From Bacteroidota bacterium (lineage in GTDB: Bacteria; Bacteroidota; Ignavibacteria; UBA10030; F1-140-MAGs086), in contig SXSO01000125.1 in the NCBI GenBank assembly GCA_005792205.1, positions 1 through 10,647 of the forward strand: 10,647 nucleotides of DNA. Reading direction: 5' to 3'. Each line of letters starts with the position of its first letter. Position 1 is the stretch's first letter. Shown in pieces: positions 1 through 6,957 of this stretch. Made by a program: the position numbers and the translations under genes. The notes under the pieces are model-generated. The model was not told the DNA's origin, searched no databases, and saw only the letters and a program-made list of their open reading frames with translations.

Positions 1-39
1 CCGTTTCGGGACAAAAAACCACTTTTTACTATACAAAAA

Positions 40-90
40 GTCATTTACATGACATGTAAAGTCGTTTACATGGCATGTAAAGTCATTTAC
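40..90. repeat. Tandem 21-bp repeats carrying 17-bp palindromes
   Basis: Two full units (40-60 and 61-81) and the start of a third (82-90) follow each other without spacers. Each full unit holds an odd palindrome, TTTACATG-N-CATGTAAA, at 44-60 (centre A) and 65-81 (centre G), preceded by GTCA or GTCG. The two units differ only at two positions. The centres lie 21 bp apart, close to two turns of B-DNA, so bound dimers would sit on the same face. The array resembles a tandem operator or a small replication- or partition-type iteron set. It could also be a simple minisatellite. The gene it would control lies left of the window or is absent; the nearest visible gene ends toward it. The structure is certain, the function is not. 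Confidence 0.8.
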
Positions 91-140
91 GGATAATAAA
101 ACTTAGTAAACAGGAAAAAATTTCCTCTTTTAGACAATAA

Positions 141-159
141 AACGGAAAATTTTTCCGTT
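141..159 (-). terminator. Possible second hairpin terminator
   Basis: AACGGAAAATTTTTCCGTT is a perfect 9-bp inverted repeat around one central base. Read on the minus strand, it is followed by TTATTG, giving a T-rich run with the end of the stem. On the plus strand it is followed by CCAAAC, which is not a U-tract. It could be a backup terminator for the minus-strand peptidase gene, about 60 bp beyond the stronger hairpin at 211-242. The stem is AT-rich apart from CGG/CCG, so its strength is doubtful. Confidence 0.35.
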
Positions 160-210
160 CCAAACTATTCTCCAAAACAACGATTTTAGACAAAAAATAT
201 TTCTAAAAAA

Positions 211-242
211 CAAAAATGGGACACAAAAAAAAATGTGTCCCA
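211..242 (-). terminator. Intrinsic terminator of the apaG/peptidase unit
   Basis: The 9-bp arms TGGGACACA (217-225) and TGTGTCCCA (234-242) pair perfectly around a loop of eight identical bases. On the minus strand the stem is followed directly by TTTTTG (216-211), the expected U-tract. It lies 26 bp past the stop codon of the peptidase gene that ends at 269. The stem is much more GC-rich than its surroundings, which makes chance unlikely. On the plus strand the hairpin is followed by CAATAGTTTT-type sequence rather than an immediate T-run, so it mainly serves the minus strand. Confidence 0.8.
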
Positions 243-268
243 ATAGTTTTATTTACAACAACAAAAAC

Positions 269-2662
269 TTATTTTATCAAAATCATTTTCTTCATTTCGG
301 AAAAATTATTTGTTGTCAATTTGTAAAAATAAATTCCACTGTTCAAATTATTTGCGTCAAATTCAATTTCATAAAATCCAACATTTTTATTTTCATTCAC
401 AAGTGTTTTTATTTCTCGTCCCAAAACATCGTAAATTTTTAAACTCACAAAACCACTTTTTGCAATTTCATATTTTATTTTTGTTTTCGGATTAAATGGA
501 TTTGGAAAATTTTGTTTCAAAGAAAATTTATTTGGAAAATTATTTTCAAAAACTTCACTTGTTGAATCAGGAAGAAAATCAATTCGTATGTTATCCAAAT
601 ACCAACCTTTTTGATTTATCAACGCATCACTTCCAAATTTCCAAATTATTTTTATGTTGTGATTTTCATATTCACTCAAATTAAATTTTTCCTCTTTCCA
701 AACATAAGAGTTTCCCGAAAATCCCGGAGAATTAATTGCAACAATATTTGCAAATGGATATCCGTTTTGTGGAATTAAAATTTCTTCTTGTAAATTATCA
801 ATAATTACACTCACATTTCCACCATCATTTGCTGGTTCAATTTTGTAAAAATGTTTGAAAGTTAAAATTGGATTTTTTTTATTTGATAAAGAAATATTTT
901 GAGTTTCAAGTATTGAAATCAAATTGTTAGAATAATTTCCCAAAATATTTGTTCCCCAAACTTTCAATCCACTTGGTTGCGGAGGAATGTTTAAGGGGTT
1001 TCCAAATTGCCAATCATTTGTTGGAAAAAAATTTCCACTATCACTTTCTTCGGTGTGAAGTAAAAAAATAGATTTGAAAATCTGATATGAAAATAAATTT
1101 GTGTTAGCAATATTTTTTCTCAACGAATTATCACGAGCAAAAATTTGCAACGAAATTGAATCGCCAAATTGAAAATTATTTTCCAAAAAAAATCTAAAAA
1201 CATTTTGTGAAATTTCTGTCATTGTATCCACAAATTGAAATTCGTTGTGAGACCATTTAATCCACGCAATATCAATATTATGTTCATCTAAAATTGTAGA
1301 TTTTATTTCAAGTGGAAAATCATTTTCTGAAATAGAAATTGGTTGTGTGAAAATAATTGTTGGAGCAACTGTATCGGGAAGAATAGAAAATTCAAAATTT
1401 GTATTTTCATTTTGTGGAAGTCGCGAAGTTACACTATCGAACGAAATGAATTTGAAAAAATATTTTACGTTAGAATTATATTGTTGAGTTGGAATATGAG
1501 TTTCAAAAAGTGAAGTGTCGTTTTGAGTTCCAAGAAAATTCATTTCAAGTTGTTGAAATTCCCCATTGTTTATTGAGTAAAATAAGTTTTGAGAAAAAAT
1601 AGTTGCAGAAGATTTTGTCTTTGCAATTATTTTATATGAGTTGATTGTGTCATCTGTTGTAATAATTGGAGTGTGAAATATAGAAACAAATTTTTCTTGA
1701 AGTTTTCCAAAGTGAGTAATTCCAGCAACATTACTTTTACAAATTTCATAAACATATTTCATATCAACATGAGAAAGTGAATCAGTAATTTGATGATAAT
1801 GTGGTGTTGTGATTGATTCATAAAATCCGGTAATAACAAATCCCGCATTTTCAAAAGGAATGTAATCACTTCCAAAAGCATTTGTAATTATAGTTTGAAG
1901 TGATGAATAGGTTTCAGTAATTGCAGCAAGTGTATCTGTAAAACGTGCCGAAAGAAAATTATTTGAAGATGGATTGTTGTCATTATCTTTTTCAACTTTT
2001 ATAATGTTTGTTGGATTTTCTTTTATTCCACCGACTTCATCAATGTTAATCACAAGTTTAAGTTTTTGTTGTTGCGGAAGAACAATTTGTTGAACATAAT
2101 TTTGACTTCCAACAAGACCACTTTCTTCACAACTGAAAAAAATAAATTGAACGGTGTATTTTAAATTTTTATTTGCAAAAATTCTTGCAGATTCAAGTAC
2201 AATTGCAGTTCCCGTTCCATTATCGTTAATTCCAGGACCATCAACAGTATCGTAATGTCCGCAGAGAATAATTATTGAATCTGGAAATTCAGTTCCAATT
2301 TTTGTTGCAACAATGTTTTGAAATTGAAATCCACTTGAATTAAAATTGTGTTGTAAAATATCAGAATATCCAAATGATTCAAGTCGAGAAATGAGCCAAT
2401 TTCTTGTCTTTGCAAGCGAATCACGTCCAGAACTATTTCCCGCAAATTTTGTTTTGAATGATTGAAGTTTAGAAAGTGTGGAATAAATTTTTGCTGAATC
2501 GACTTCGTCTACTATGTTTTGAATTTGGAATTTTTTTTCAATTTTTTTTACACTGTGAAAAATTCCACTTTGAAAAGATTTTATATTTCCTCGTTTAGTT
2601 TGCGAAAAATTTTGTGAAAAAATAGTTACAAAACAAATTAGAAATAAAACTATTTTTGTCAT
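269..2662 (-). CDS. Secreted M28-family zinc peptidase with T9SS sorting domain
   Basis: This 797-residue protein is predicted to be an exported metallo-aminopeptidase. Residues 1-20 form a hydrophobic signal peptide. The M28 domain (about 65-325) carries every expected di-zinc residue: H136 and D138 in GHYDT, bridging D147 in GINDNG, catalytic E179 plus ligand E180 in SCEESG, D208 in INIDEVGG and H290 in PHYHQITD. Two beta-sandwich, Ig-like stretches follow (about 335-435 and 437-530). A jelly-roll region (about 535-695) ends in GSD and GWYLDNI, as in the C-terminal domains of immune-inhibitor-A-type peptidases. The last 95 residues are a type A T9SS sorting domain with FPNPFNP at 719-725, a KIYDVLGREI strand and a terminal SGIYFYKL...MKKMILIK pattern. 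This tail implies export through the outer membrane and surface attachment or release. The family cleaves N-terminal residues from peptides; the substrate here is unknown. The gene starts 5 bp after apaG and is probably cotranscribed with it. Confidence 0.93.
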   Translation of the reverse strand: MTKIVLFLICFVTIFSQNFSQTKRGNIKSFQSGIFHSVKKIEKKFQIQNIVDEVDSAKIYSTLSKLQSFKTKFAGNSSGRDSLAKTRNWLISRLESFGYSDILQHNFNSSGFQFQNIVATKIGTEFPDSIIILCGHYDTVDGPGINDNGTGTAIVLESARIFANKNLKYTVQFIFFSCEESGLVGSQNYVQQIVLPQQQKLKLVINIDEVGGIKENPTNIIKVEKDNDNNPSSNNFLSARFTDTLAAITETYSSLQTIITNAFGSDYIPFENAGFVITGFYESITTPHYHQITDSLSHVDMKYVYEICKSNVAGITHFGKLQEKFVSIFHTPIITTDDTINSYKIIAKTKSSATIFSQNLFYSINNGEFQQLEMNFLGTQNDTSLFETHIPTQQYNSNVKYFFKFISFDSVTSRLPQNENTNFEFSILPDTVAPTIIFTQPISISENDFPLEIKSTILDEHNIDIAWIKWSHNEFQFVDTMTEISQNVFRFFLENNFQFGDSISLQIFARDNSLRKNIANTNLFSYQIFKSIFLLHTEESDSGNFFPTNDWQFGNPLNIPPQPSGLKVWGTNILGNYSNNLISILETQNISLSNKKNPILTFKHFYKIEPANDGGNVSVIIDNLQEEILIPQNGYPFANIVAINSPGFSGNSYVWKEEKFNLSEYENHNIKIIWKFGSDALINQKGWYLDNIRIDFLPDSTSEVFENNFPNKFSLKQNFPNPFNPKTKIKYEIAKSGFVSLKIYDVLGREIKTLVNENKNVGFYEIEFDANNLNSGIYFYKLTTNNFSEMKKMILIK

Positions 2663-2667
2663 AAAAC

Positions 2668-3051
2668 TTAATTTGTATTTGCCTTCAAAAAAAACTTTGG
2701 AATTTTAACACGAAATAATTCTCCATTATTTTTTTGAAATAGATAATTTCCTTCCATAGTACCTTCAAATGTTTCAATCACGGAAAAACTATTGTATGAA
2801 AAACTTTCATTCGGTGAAATAATTGGTTGTTGTCCTATGACACCGTTTCCTTTCACGGTTTTTACTTTTCTATTTGAATCCACAATTTTCCATTCTCTTT
2901 GCAAAAGTTGAATGTCTTCATTCAATTTATTTTCAATTTTTATAAAATAGATAAAGATAAATTGTTTGGTCAAAATGTTTGATTCTTTTTCAACAAATAA
3001 AGACCGAACCGAAATTTTTACATTTGAAGTTGTAGAAGTATAAACTATCAT
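2668..3051 (-). CDS. apaG: ApaG domain protein (DUF525)
   Basis: This 127-residue protein matches the single-domain ApaG family in length and throughout its sequence. Recognisable blocks are the N-terminal strand ending in KISVRSLFV, the IENKLNEDIQLLQREWKI block (about 39-56), the GNGVIGQQP signature at 68-76 (usually GxGVVGEQP), an SPNESFSY turn, and EGTMEGNY at about 96-103. ApaG proteins have a fibronectin-III-like beta-sandwich fold. Their biochemical role is poorly defined: in enterobacteria apaG is linked to cobalt/magnesium resistance and sits beside apaH. No apaH is visible here. Its partner instead is the secreted M28 peptidase 5 bp downstream, which gives no obvious functional link. 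The ATG at 3049-3051 fits the usual family length. The promoter must lie in the 76-bp divergent spacer before 3128 or overlap the start. Confidence 0.9.
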   Translation of the reverse strand: MIVYTSTTSNVKISVRSLFVEKESNILTKQFIFIYFIKIENKLNEDIQLLQREWKIVDSNRKVKTVKGNGVIGQQPIISPNESFSYNSFSVIETFEGTMEGNYLFQKNNGELFRVKIPKFFLKANTN

Positions 3052-3127
3052 AAAAAAATGTGTATAAAGTTATGCAATTTTCTTCAAGTGATTTGTATTA
3101 AAACATTTTTTATATTTTGAAAATTTT
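3052..3127. promoter_or_regulatory. Divergent spacer between apaG and the TRAP operon
   Basis: The 76 bp between the two outward-facing start codons must hold, or lie close to, promoters for both units. The sequence is almost entirely A and T. TTTG at 3092-3095 and TATATTTTG at 3111-3119 resemble the Bacteroidota -33 (TTTG) and -7 (TAnnTTTG) elements, but they are 15 bp apart rather than about 19-21 and the -7 match has one extra base. I therefore do not assign a definite promoter. No Shine-Dalgarno sequence precedes either gene. Confidence 0.4.
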
Positions 3128-3988
3128 ATGAAATTTTTTATTGCAATAGTTTTTATTTTCACACAGTTAAGTTGTAGTTTCAATAGAATTGTATCGTATT
3201 CAATTTCAGGATTTATTGACGAAACTTTTGTTGCAGTCAATGAAGAAAGCAATTTAGAAATTGCAAAAACAAGCATAGAATCAAATCTAAAACTGTTAGA
3301 TGGACTTTTACGAATTGAACCAAACGATGAGCATTATTTATTGCTCGCATCGCAAGGATATTTTGGATATTCATTTAGTTTTGTGGAAGATGAAAATATT
3401 GAAAAAGCAAAATTACTTTATCTTCGCTCAAAAAATTTTGCTGAAACAATTTTGAAAAAAAAATTTAATCTTACAAAAAAAATAAGCGAACATTCTCTTG
3501 ATGAAATTGAACAAATTTTAAATAATGCAACTGAAAAAAATGTTCCTGAAATTTTTTGGTTTGCAATTTCTTACGGAAGTTATTTGAATTTAGATATAAC
3601 AAATCCTGATGTAATTGCAGATATTCCAAAAGTTGAAAAGATGATGATGTTTGTAATTACCAAAAATGAAAATTATTATTATGGTTCAGCAAATTTTTTT
3701 ATGGGAACATTGTATTCAATTCGTCCAAAGATGTTTGGTGGTGATTTAGAAAAATCAAAAACATATTTTGAAAAAGCACTTAAAATAAATAACAGAAATT
3801 TTTTATTTACTCAATTATATTTTGCAAAATTTTATGCAGTTAATAGTTTAGATAATGTGCTTTTTGAAAATTTAATTTCAGAAATTGAAAACTTTGATTT
3901 AGAAAAATTTCCTGAACAAAAATTTGCAAACTCAATTGCAAAGGAAAAAGCAAAAATTTTAAAAGAAAGAATTACAGATTTATTTTAA
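3128..3988 (+). CDS. tatT: TatT-family TRAP transporter-associated TPR lipoprotein
   Basis: This 286-residue protein is recognised as the T component of a TPR-associated TRAP transporter, the family typified by Treponema pallidum Tp0956. The N-terminus is a short lipoprotein signal peptide with Cys16 after QLS, so the mature protein is probably lipid-anchored. The rest is helical with TPR-like repeats. Typical family blocks are LLASQGYFGYSFSFVED (about 73-88), a FWFAISYGSYLNL helix near 143-155, and GGDLEKSKTYFEKAL (204-218) followed by an AKFYAV helix. In Treponema the trimeric TatT binds the substrate-binding protein. Here the DctP-like gene follows by 15 bp, exactly the expected neighbour. 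The lipobox has Gln at -3, which is loose. A run of nine A at 3455-3463 lies inside the gene. Confidence 0.88.
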   Translation: MKFFIAIVFIFTQLSCSFNRIVSYSISGFIDETFVAVNEESNLEIAKTSIESNLKLLDGLLRIEPNDEHYLLLASQGYFGYSFSFVEDENIEKAKLLYLRSKNFAETILKKKFNLTKKISEHSLDEIEQILNNATEKNVPEIFWFAISYGSYLNLDITNPDVIADIPKVEKMMMFVITKNENYYYGSANFFMGTLYSIRPKMFGGDLEKSKTYFEKALKINNRNFLFTQLYFAKFYAVNSLDNVLFENLISEIENFDLEKFPEQKFANSIAKEKAKILKERITDLF

Positions 3989-4003
3989 ATTTTTTAAAAA
4001 AAA

Positions 4004-5005
4004 ATGAAAAAATTATTTTTACTTCTATTGTTTTATCCAATTTATTCAATAACCTTATTTTCACAAGAGCATATAGTTAAGTTTGCAACAGTTGCTCCAG
4101 AAGGAAGCACTTGGGCAAATGTTATGAAAGAATATGATGCTGCAATTAGAAAGGAAAGTAATGGACGACTTGGTTTCAAGATTTATTTTGGTGGAATTCA
4201 AGGAGACGAAAAAGATGTTTTGCGAAAAATAAAACTTGGGCAATTACATAGTTGTGGAATTACAGGAGTTGGAATAAATGAAATTGCAAAAAAAGTTAGA
4301 ATTCTTGATTCGCCATTTCTTTTCAATTCGTATGAAGAGACAGATGCAGTCATAAATAAATTTTCCAATGATTTTAGAAAAAATTTTGAAGATGAAAATT
4401 TTATTCTATTGGGTTTTGCGGAAGTGGGATTTGTCTATACATTTTCAAATTCTGAAATAAAAAATATTTCTGATTTACAAAAGTTGAAAATGTGGATGTG
4501 GGAAGGTGATCCAATTGCACAATCTATGTTTCAAGAATTTAAAGTTTCTCCAATTTCACTTTCAATTACAGAAGTATTAACTTCACTTCAAACAAATTTG
4601 ATAAATGCAATTTATTCTCCTCCTCTTGCAGCACTTGCGTTACAATGGTTTACAAAAGTTAAATATATGTTAAATATTCCACTAGCAAATTCGCAAGGAG
4701 CAATTGTAATATCAAAAAATAAATTTGAAAAACTTCCAAGTGATTTGCAAGAAATTTTGCTTCGCAATGGAAAAACTTATATGGAAAAACTTACAAAATT
4801 AAGTCGTGAAGATAATAAGAAATCTATTGAGACATTAAAAAAAAATGGAATAAAAATAACTGAAATTACAGATAAAAAATTACTTTCTGATTTTATTGAA
4901 ATTGGAAAAAGAACACGAAGAAAACTTGTTGGAAAACTTTACGATGAAAAATTTCTAAATGAAGTTGAAAATGAAGTTACTAAAATAAGAAGTGGAAAAA
5001 AATAA
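4004..5005 (+). CDS. dctP: TRAP transporter periplasmic substrate-binding protein (DctP/TatP-like)
   Basis: This 333-residue DctP-family protein would capture the substrate in the periplasm and deliver it to the DctQM permease. Residues 1-20 are a signal peptide ending in ITLFS, with no lipobox Cys. Family features follow: KFATVAPEGSTWA (26-38), the KIKLGQLHSCGITG stretch (75-88), LDSPFLFNSYEE (101-112), and SITEVLTSLQTNLINAIYSPP (187-207). In classical DctP proteins the region after LKG reads KIRVP and its Arg clamps a carboxylate; here it reads KMWMW (162-166). The usual Asn in the DGxENP segment is Ser205 in AIYSPP. Both changes argue against a simple dicarboxylate or sialic-acid ligand. 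Together with the TatT gene upstream this suggests a TatP (Tp0957)-type protein, for which a hydrophobic ligand has been proposed. The substrate remains unknown. Confidence 0.9.
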   Translation: MKKLFLLLLFYPIYSITLFSQEHIVKFATVAPEGSTWANVMKEYDAAIRKESNGRLGFKIYFGGIQGDEKDVLRKIKLGQLHSCGITGVGINEIAKKVRILDSPFLFNSYEETDAVINKFSNDFRKNFEDENFILLGFAEVGFVYTFSNSEIKNISDLQKLKMWMWEGDPIAQSMFQEFKVSPISLSITEVLTSLQTNLINAIYSPPLAALALQWFTKVKYMLNIPLANSQGAIVISKNKFEKLPSDLQEILLRNGKTYMEKLTKLSREDNKKSIETLKKNGIKITEITDKKLLSDFIEIGKRTRRKLVGKLYDEKFLNEVENEVTKIRSGKK

Positions 5006-5008
5006 TTT

Positions 5009-5506
5009 GTGAAAGTTTTAAATTCAATTGAAAATTTTTTGTTGAAAATTGAAAGTGTGACAATTGTGATTTTACTTTCAGTGATGATATTGTTTTCATT
5101 TACGCAAATTATTTTGAGAAATTTTTTTTCAATTGGTTTTGTAGAAGGTGATTCTTTATTGCGACACTTTGTTTTGTGGATTGGATTTATTGGAGCATCA
5201 ATTGCAACACACAATGAAAAACATATCAATATAGATATATTTTCTCGCATACTTCCAAATGCTATAAAAAAAAAATTACACATTTTTATCAATGGATTTG
5301 CGTTTATTGTTTGCTTGATTTTAACTAATTCTAGTTTGAACTTTCTAAAAATGGAAAGAGAAAGTTCCCAAATATTTTTTGAGAACTTACAAATTCCACT
5401 TTGGTATTTGCAAATAATTCTTCCAGTTGGATTTGCATTGATTTCATTTCGTTTTTTTATCAAGTTGATAAAATCGACTTTAATATTATTTGAAAAAGAA
5501 AAATAA
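5009..5506 (+). CDS. dctQ: TRAP transporter small permease (DctQ)
   Basis: This 165-residue inner-membrane protein has four predicted helices at about 15-37, 50-67, 90-108 and 130-152, the standard DctQ topology and length. The segment HNEKHINIDIF (68-78), just after the second helix, matches the conserved DctQ pattern of a basic HI-x-(V/I)-D motif. DctQ pairs with DctM to form the sodium-driven secondary transporter. The gene starts with GTG at 5009-5011, 3 bp after the DctP stop codon; no nearer ATG would keep the first helix and its lead-in intact. A run of ten A at 5266-5275 encodes part of IKKKL and is a possible slippage site. Its stop overlaps the DctM start. Confidence 0.92.
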   Translation: MKVLNSIENFLLKIESVTIVILLSVMILFSFTQIILRNFFSIGFVEGDSLLRHFVLWIGFIGASIATHNEKHINIDIFSRILPNAIKKKLHIFINGFAFIVCLILTNSSLNFLKMERESSQIFFENLQIPLWYLQIILPVGFALISFRFFIKLIKSTLILFEKEK

Positions 5507-6762
5507 TGTCATTGATTATTTTTGGAATAATTTTATTTGCTTTTTTAGGAGTTCCTCTTTTTTCAATAATTGCAGCAACTTCAATGGTTTTATTTAATTC
5601 AGAAAGTATTGATGTTTCTGTTGTAATTGTTGAATTTTATCGTCTTTCAAACGCATCAGTTTTAATTGCAATTCCACTTTTTACTTTTTCTGGATTTTTG
5701 CTTGCTGAAAGTAAAACTCCAGAACGTCTTGTAAATTTTTCTCGTTCTCTTTTTGGATATTTTCCCGGTGGATTTGCAATCGTAACACTTATATCTTGTG
5801 CAATATTTACAGCACTTACGGGAGCATCAGGAGTTACAATTGTGGCAATTGGTGGTCTTTTGTTTCCAATTCTTTTGAAAGAAAATTATTCAGAAAAATT
5901 TTCACTTGGACTTATTACAACATCAGGAAGTTTGGGACTTTTATTTCCTCCAAGTTTGCCAATAATTCTTTATGGACTTATTGCAAATATTTCAATCGAT
6001 AAACTTTTTATTGCAGGAATTTTTCCAGGAATTATTTTGATAATTGCTTTATCCATTTATTCAATTTTCTACGCAAGAAAAAATAAAATTGAAACATATA
6101 AGTTTGAAATAAAAAAAGTTTTTCAATCACTCAATGAAATCAAATGGGAAATTCCACTTCCATTTTTGGTTTTGGGAGGAATATACGGTGGATATTTTAC
6201 TGCAATTGAAGCATCATCATTTACTGCCGTTTATGTAATTATTGTAGAAATTTTTATTTATAGAGATTTACAAATTTCTCAACTTCCAAAAATTATGAGA
6301 GAAAGTATGATGCTTGTTGGAGTATTGATTATTATTCTTGGAAGTTCAATGGGATTGACAAATTATTTAATTGATACAGAAGTTCCGACTAAACTTTTTG
6401 AAATTATAAAAACTTTTATTTCAAATAAATTTTTGTTTCTCATGTTACTAAATTTATTTTTGATAGTCGTTGGAATGATGATGGATATTTTTTCTGCAAT
6501 AATTGTTGTTGTCCCGTTGATTATTCCAATTGCAAAATTTTATGGAATTGATCCAATTCATTTAGGAATAGTTTTTTTAACAAATTTAGAAATTGGATAT
6601 TTGACGCCTCCTGTTGGATTAAATCTTTTTATTTCAAGTTTTAGATTTGAAAAAAATATTGGAACTGTTGTAAAATCGGTTTTGCCGTTTATATTGATTT
6701 TACTCATTGCTCTTTTGATAATTACATATATACCAGAATTTAGTTTATTTTTTGTTGAATAG
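5506..6762 (+). CDS. dctM: TRAP transporter large permease (DctM)
   Basis: At 418 residues this is close to the usual DctM length of about 425. It is almost entirely hydrophobic, with around a dozen predicted membrane segments. Family signatures are IAIPLFTFSGFLLAES (54-69), the TGASGVTIVAIGGLLFP block (105-121), SLGLLFPPSLPIILYG (142-157) with its PPS, VVGMMMDIFSA (321-331) and the second inverted-repeat signature LEIGYLTPPVGLNLF (361-375). DctM forms the transport channel and couples substrate uptake to the sodium gradient. Its ATG shares one base with the DctQ stop in TAATG, so the two are translationally coupled. It completes the operon tatT-dctP-dctQ-dctM; no catabolic gene follows that would reveal the substrate. 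Confidence 0.95.
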   Translation: MSLIIFGIILFAFLGVPLFSIIAATSMVLFNSESIDVSVVIVEFYRLSNASVLIAIPLFTFSGFLLAESKTPERLVNFSRSLFGYFPGGFAIVTLISCAIFTALTGASGVTIVAIGGLLFPILLKENYSEKFSLGLITTSGSLGLLFPPSLPIILYGLIANISIDKLFIAGIFPGIILIIALSIYSIFYARKNKIETYKFEIKKVFQSLNEIKWEIPLPFLVLGGIYGGYFTAIEASSFTAVYVIIVEIFIYRDLQISQLPKIMRESMMLVGVLIIILGSSMGLTNYLIDTEVPTKLFEIIKTFISNKFLFLMLLNLFLIVVGMMMDIFSAIIVVVPLIIPIAKFYGIDPIHLGIVFLTNLEIGYLTPPVGLNLFISSFRFEKNIGTVVKSVLPFILILLIALLIITYIPEFSLFFVE

Positions 6763-6957
6763 TAATTCTAAAAATGTTCTGTGAAAACAAGATTAAAATA
6801 TATTGTGAAATAAAAATTGCAATGGAATATTTTGATAAAAAATAAAATTGGTATAGAATTTATTTCTCAAGATTTTTATTTGAATTAAACGAAAGCGATT
6901 TTTATTTGTCTAATTTGTCTGTAAGTAAGAATATCTCAAAAAACTATTATATAATAA
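6763..6957. promoter_or_regulatory. Spacer with direct repeat upstream of the ATP-grasp operon
   Basis: This 195-bp gap separates the TRAP operon from the next operon and probably holds the promoter of the latter. GATTTTTATTTG occurs exactly twice, at 6871-6882 and 6897-6908, with starts 26 bp apart. A shorter echo, TTTGTCTAATTTGTC, spans 6905-6919. The repeats could be a regulator site, but they are AT-rich and partly expected by composition. TATAAT at 6950-6955 is too close to the ATG at 6958 to be its -10 element. No hairpin with a T-run was found after dctM, so read-through is possible. No Shine-Dalgarno sequence is visible. Confidence 0.4.

Noticed and set aside
40..90. CRISPR array
   Set aside because: The repeat units abut without unique spacers, are palindromic throughout, and have only two full copies. 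No cas gene is visible.
113..130. GGAAA-AAA-TTTCC hairpin followed by TCTTTT as a plus-strand terminator
   Set aside because: The stem has only five pairs, two of them G-C, and no gene on the plus strand is known to end before it.
4939..5463. A 174-codon open frame on the minus strand opposite dctQ
   Set aside because: It lies wholly antisense to dctQ and the end of dctP, which have clear family signatures, and its own translation shows no recognisable motif. Long antisense frames are common in AT-rich genes read in the complementary phase.
6774..6845. A 23-codon open frame in the spacer after dctM
   Set aside because: It is very short, has no start signal and no recognisable features. Frames of this length are expected by chance in this base composition.
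6950..6955. TATAAT as the -10 box of the ATP-grasp operon
   Set aside because: It ends three bases before the ATG at 6958, so transcription would start inside the start codon region or after it. It is probably a chance match in AT-rich DNA.
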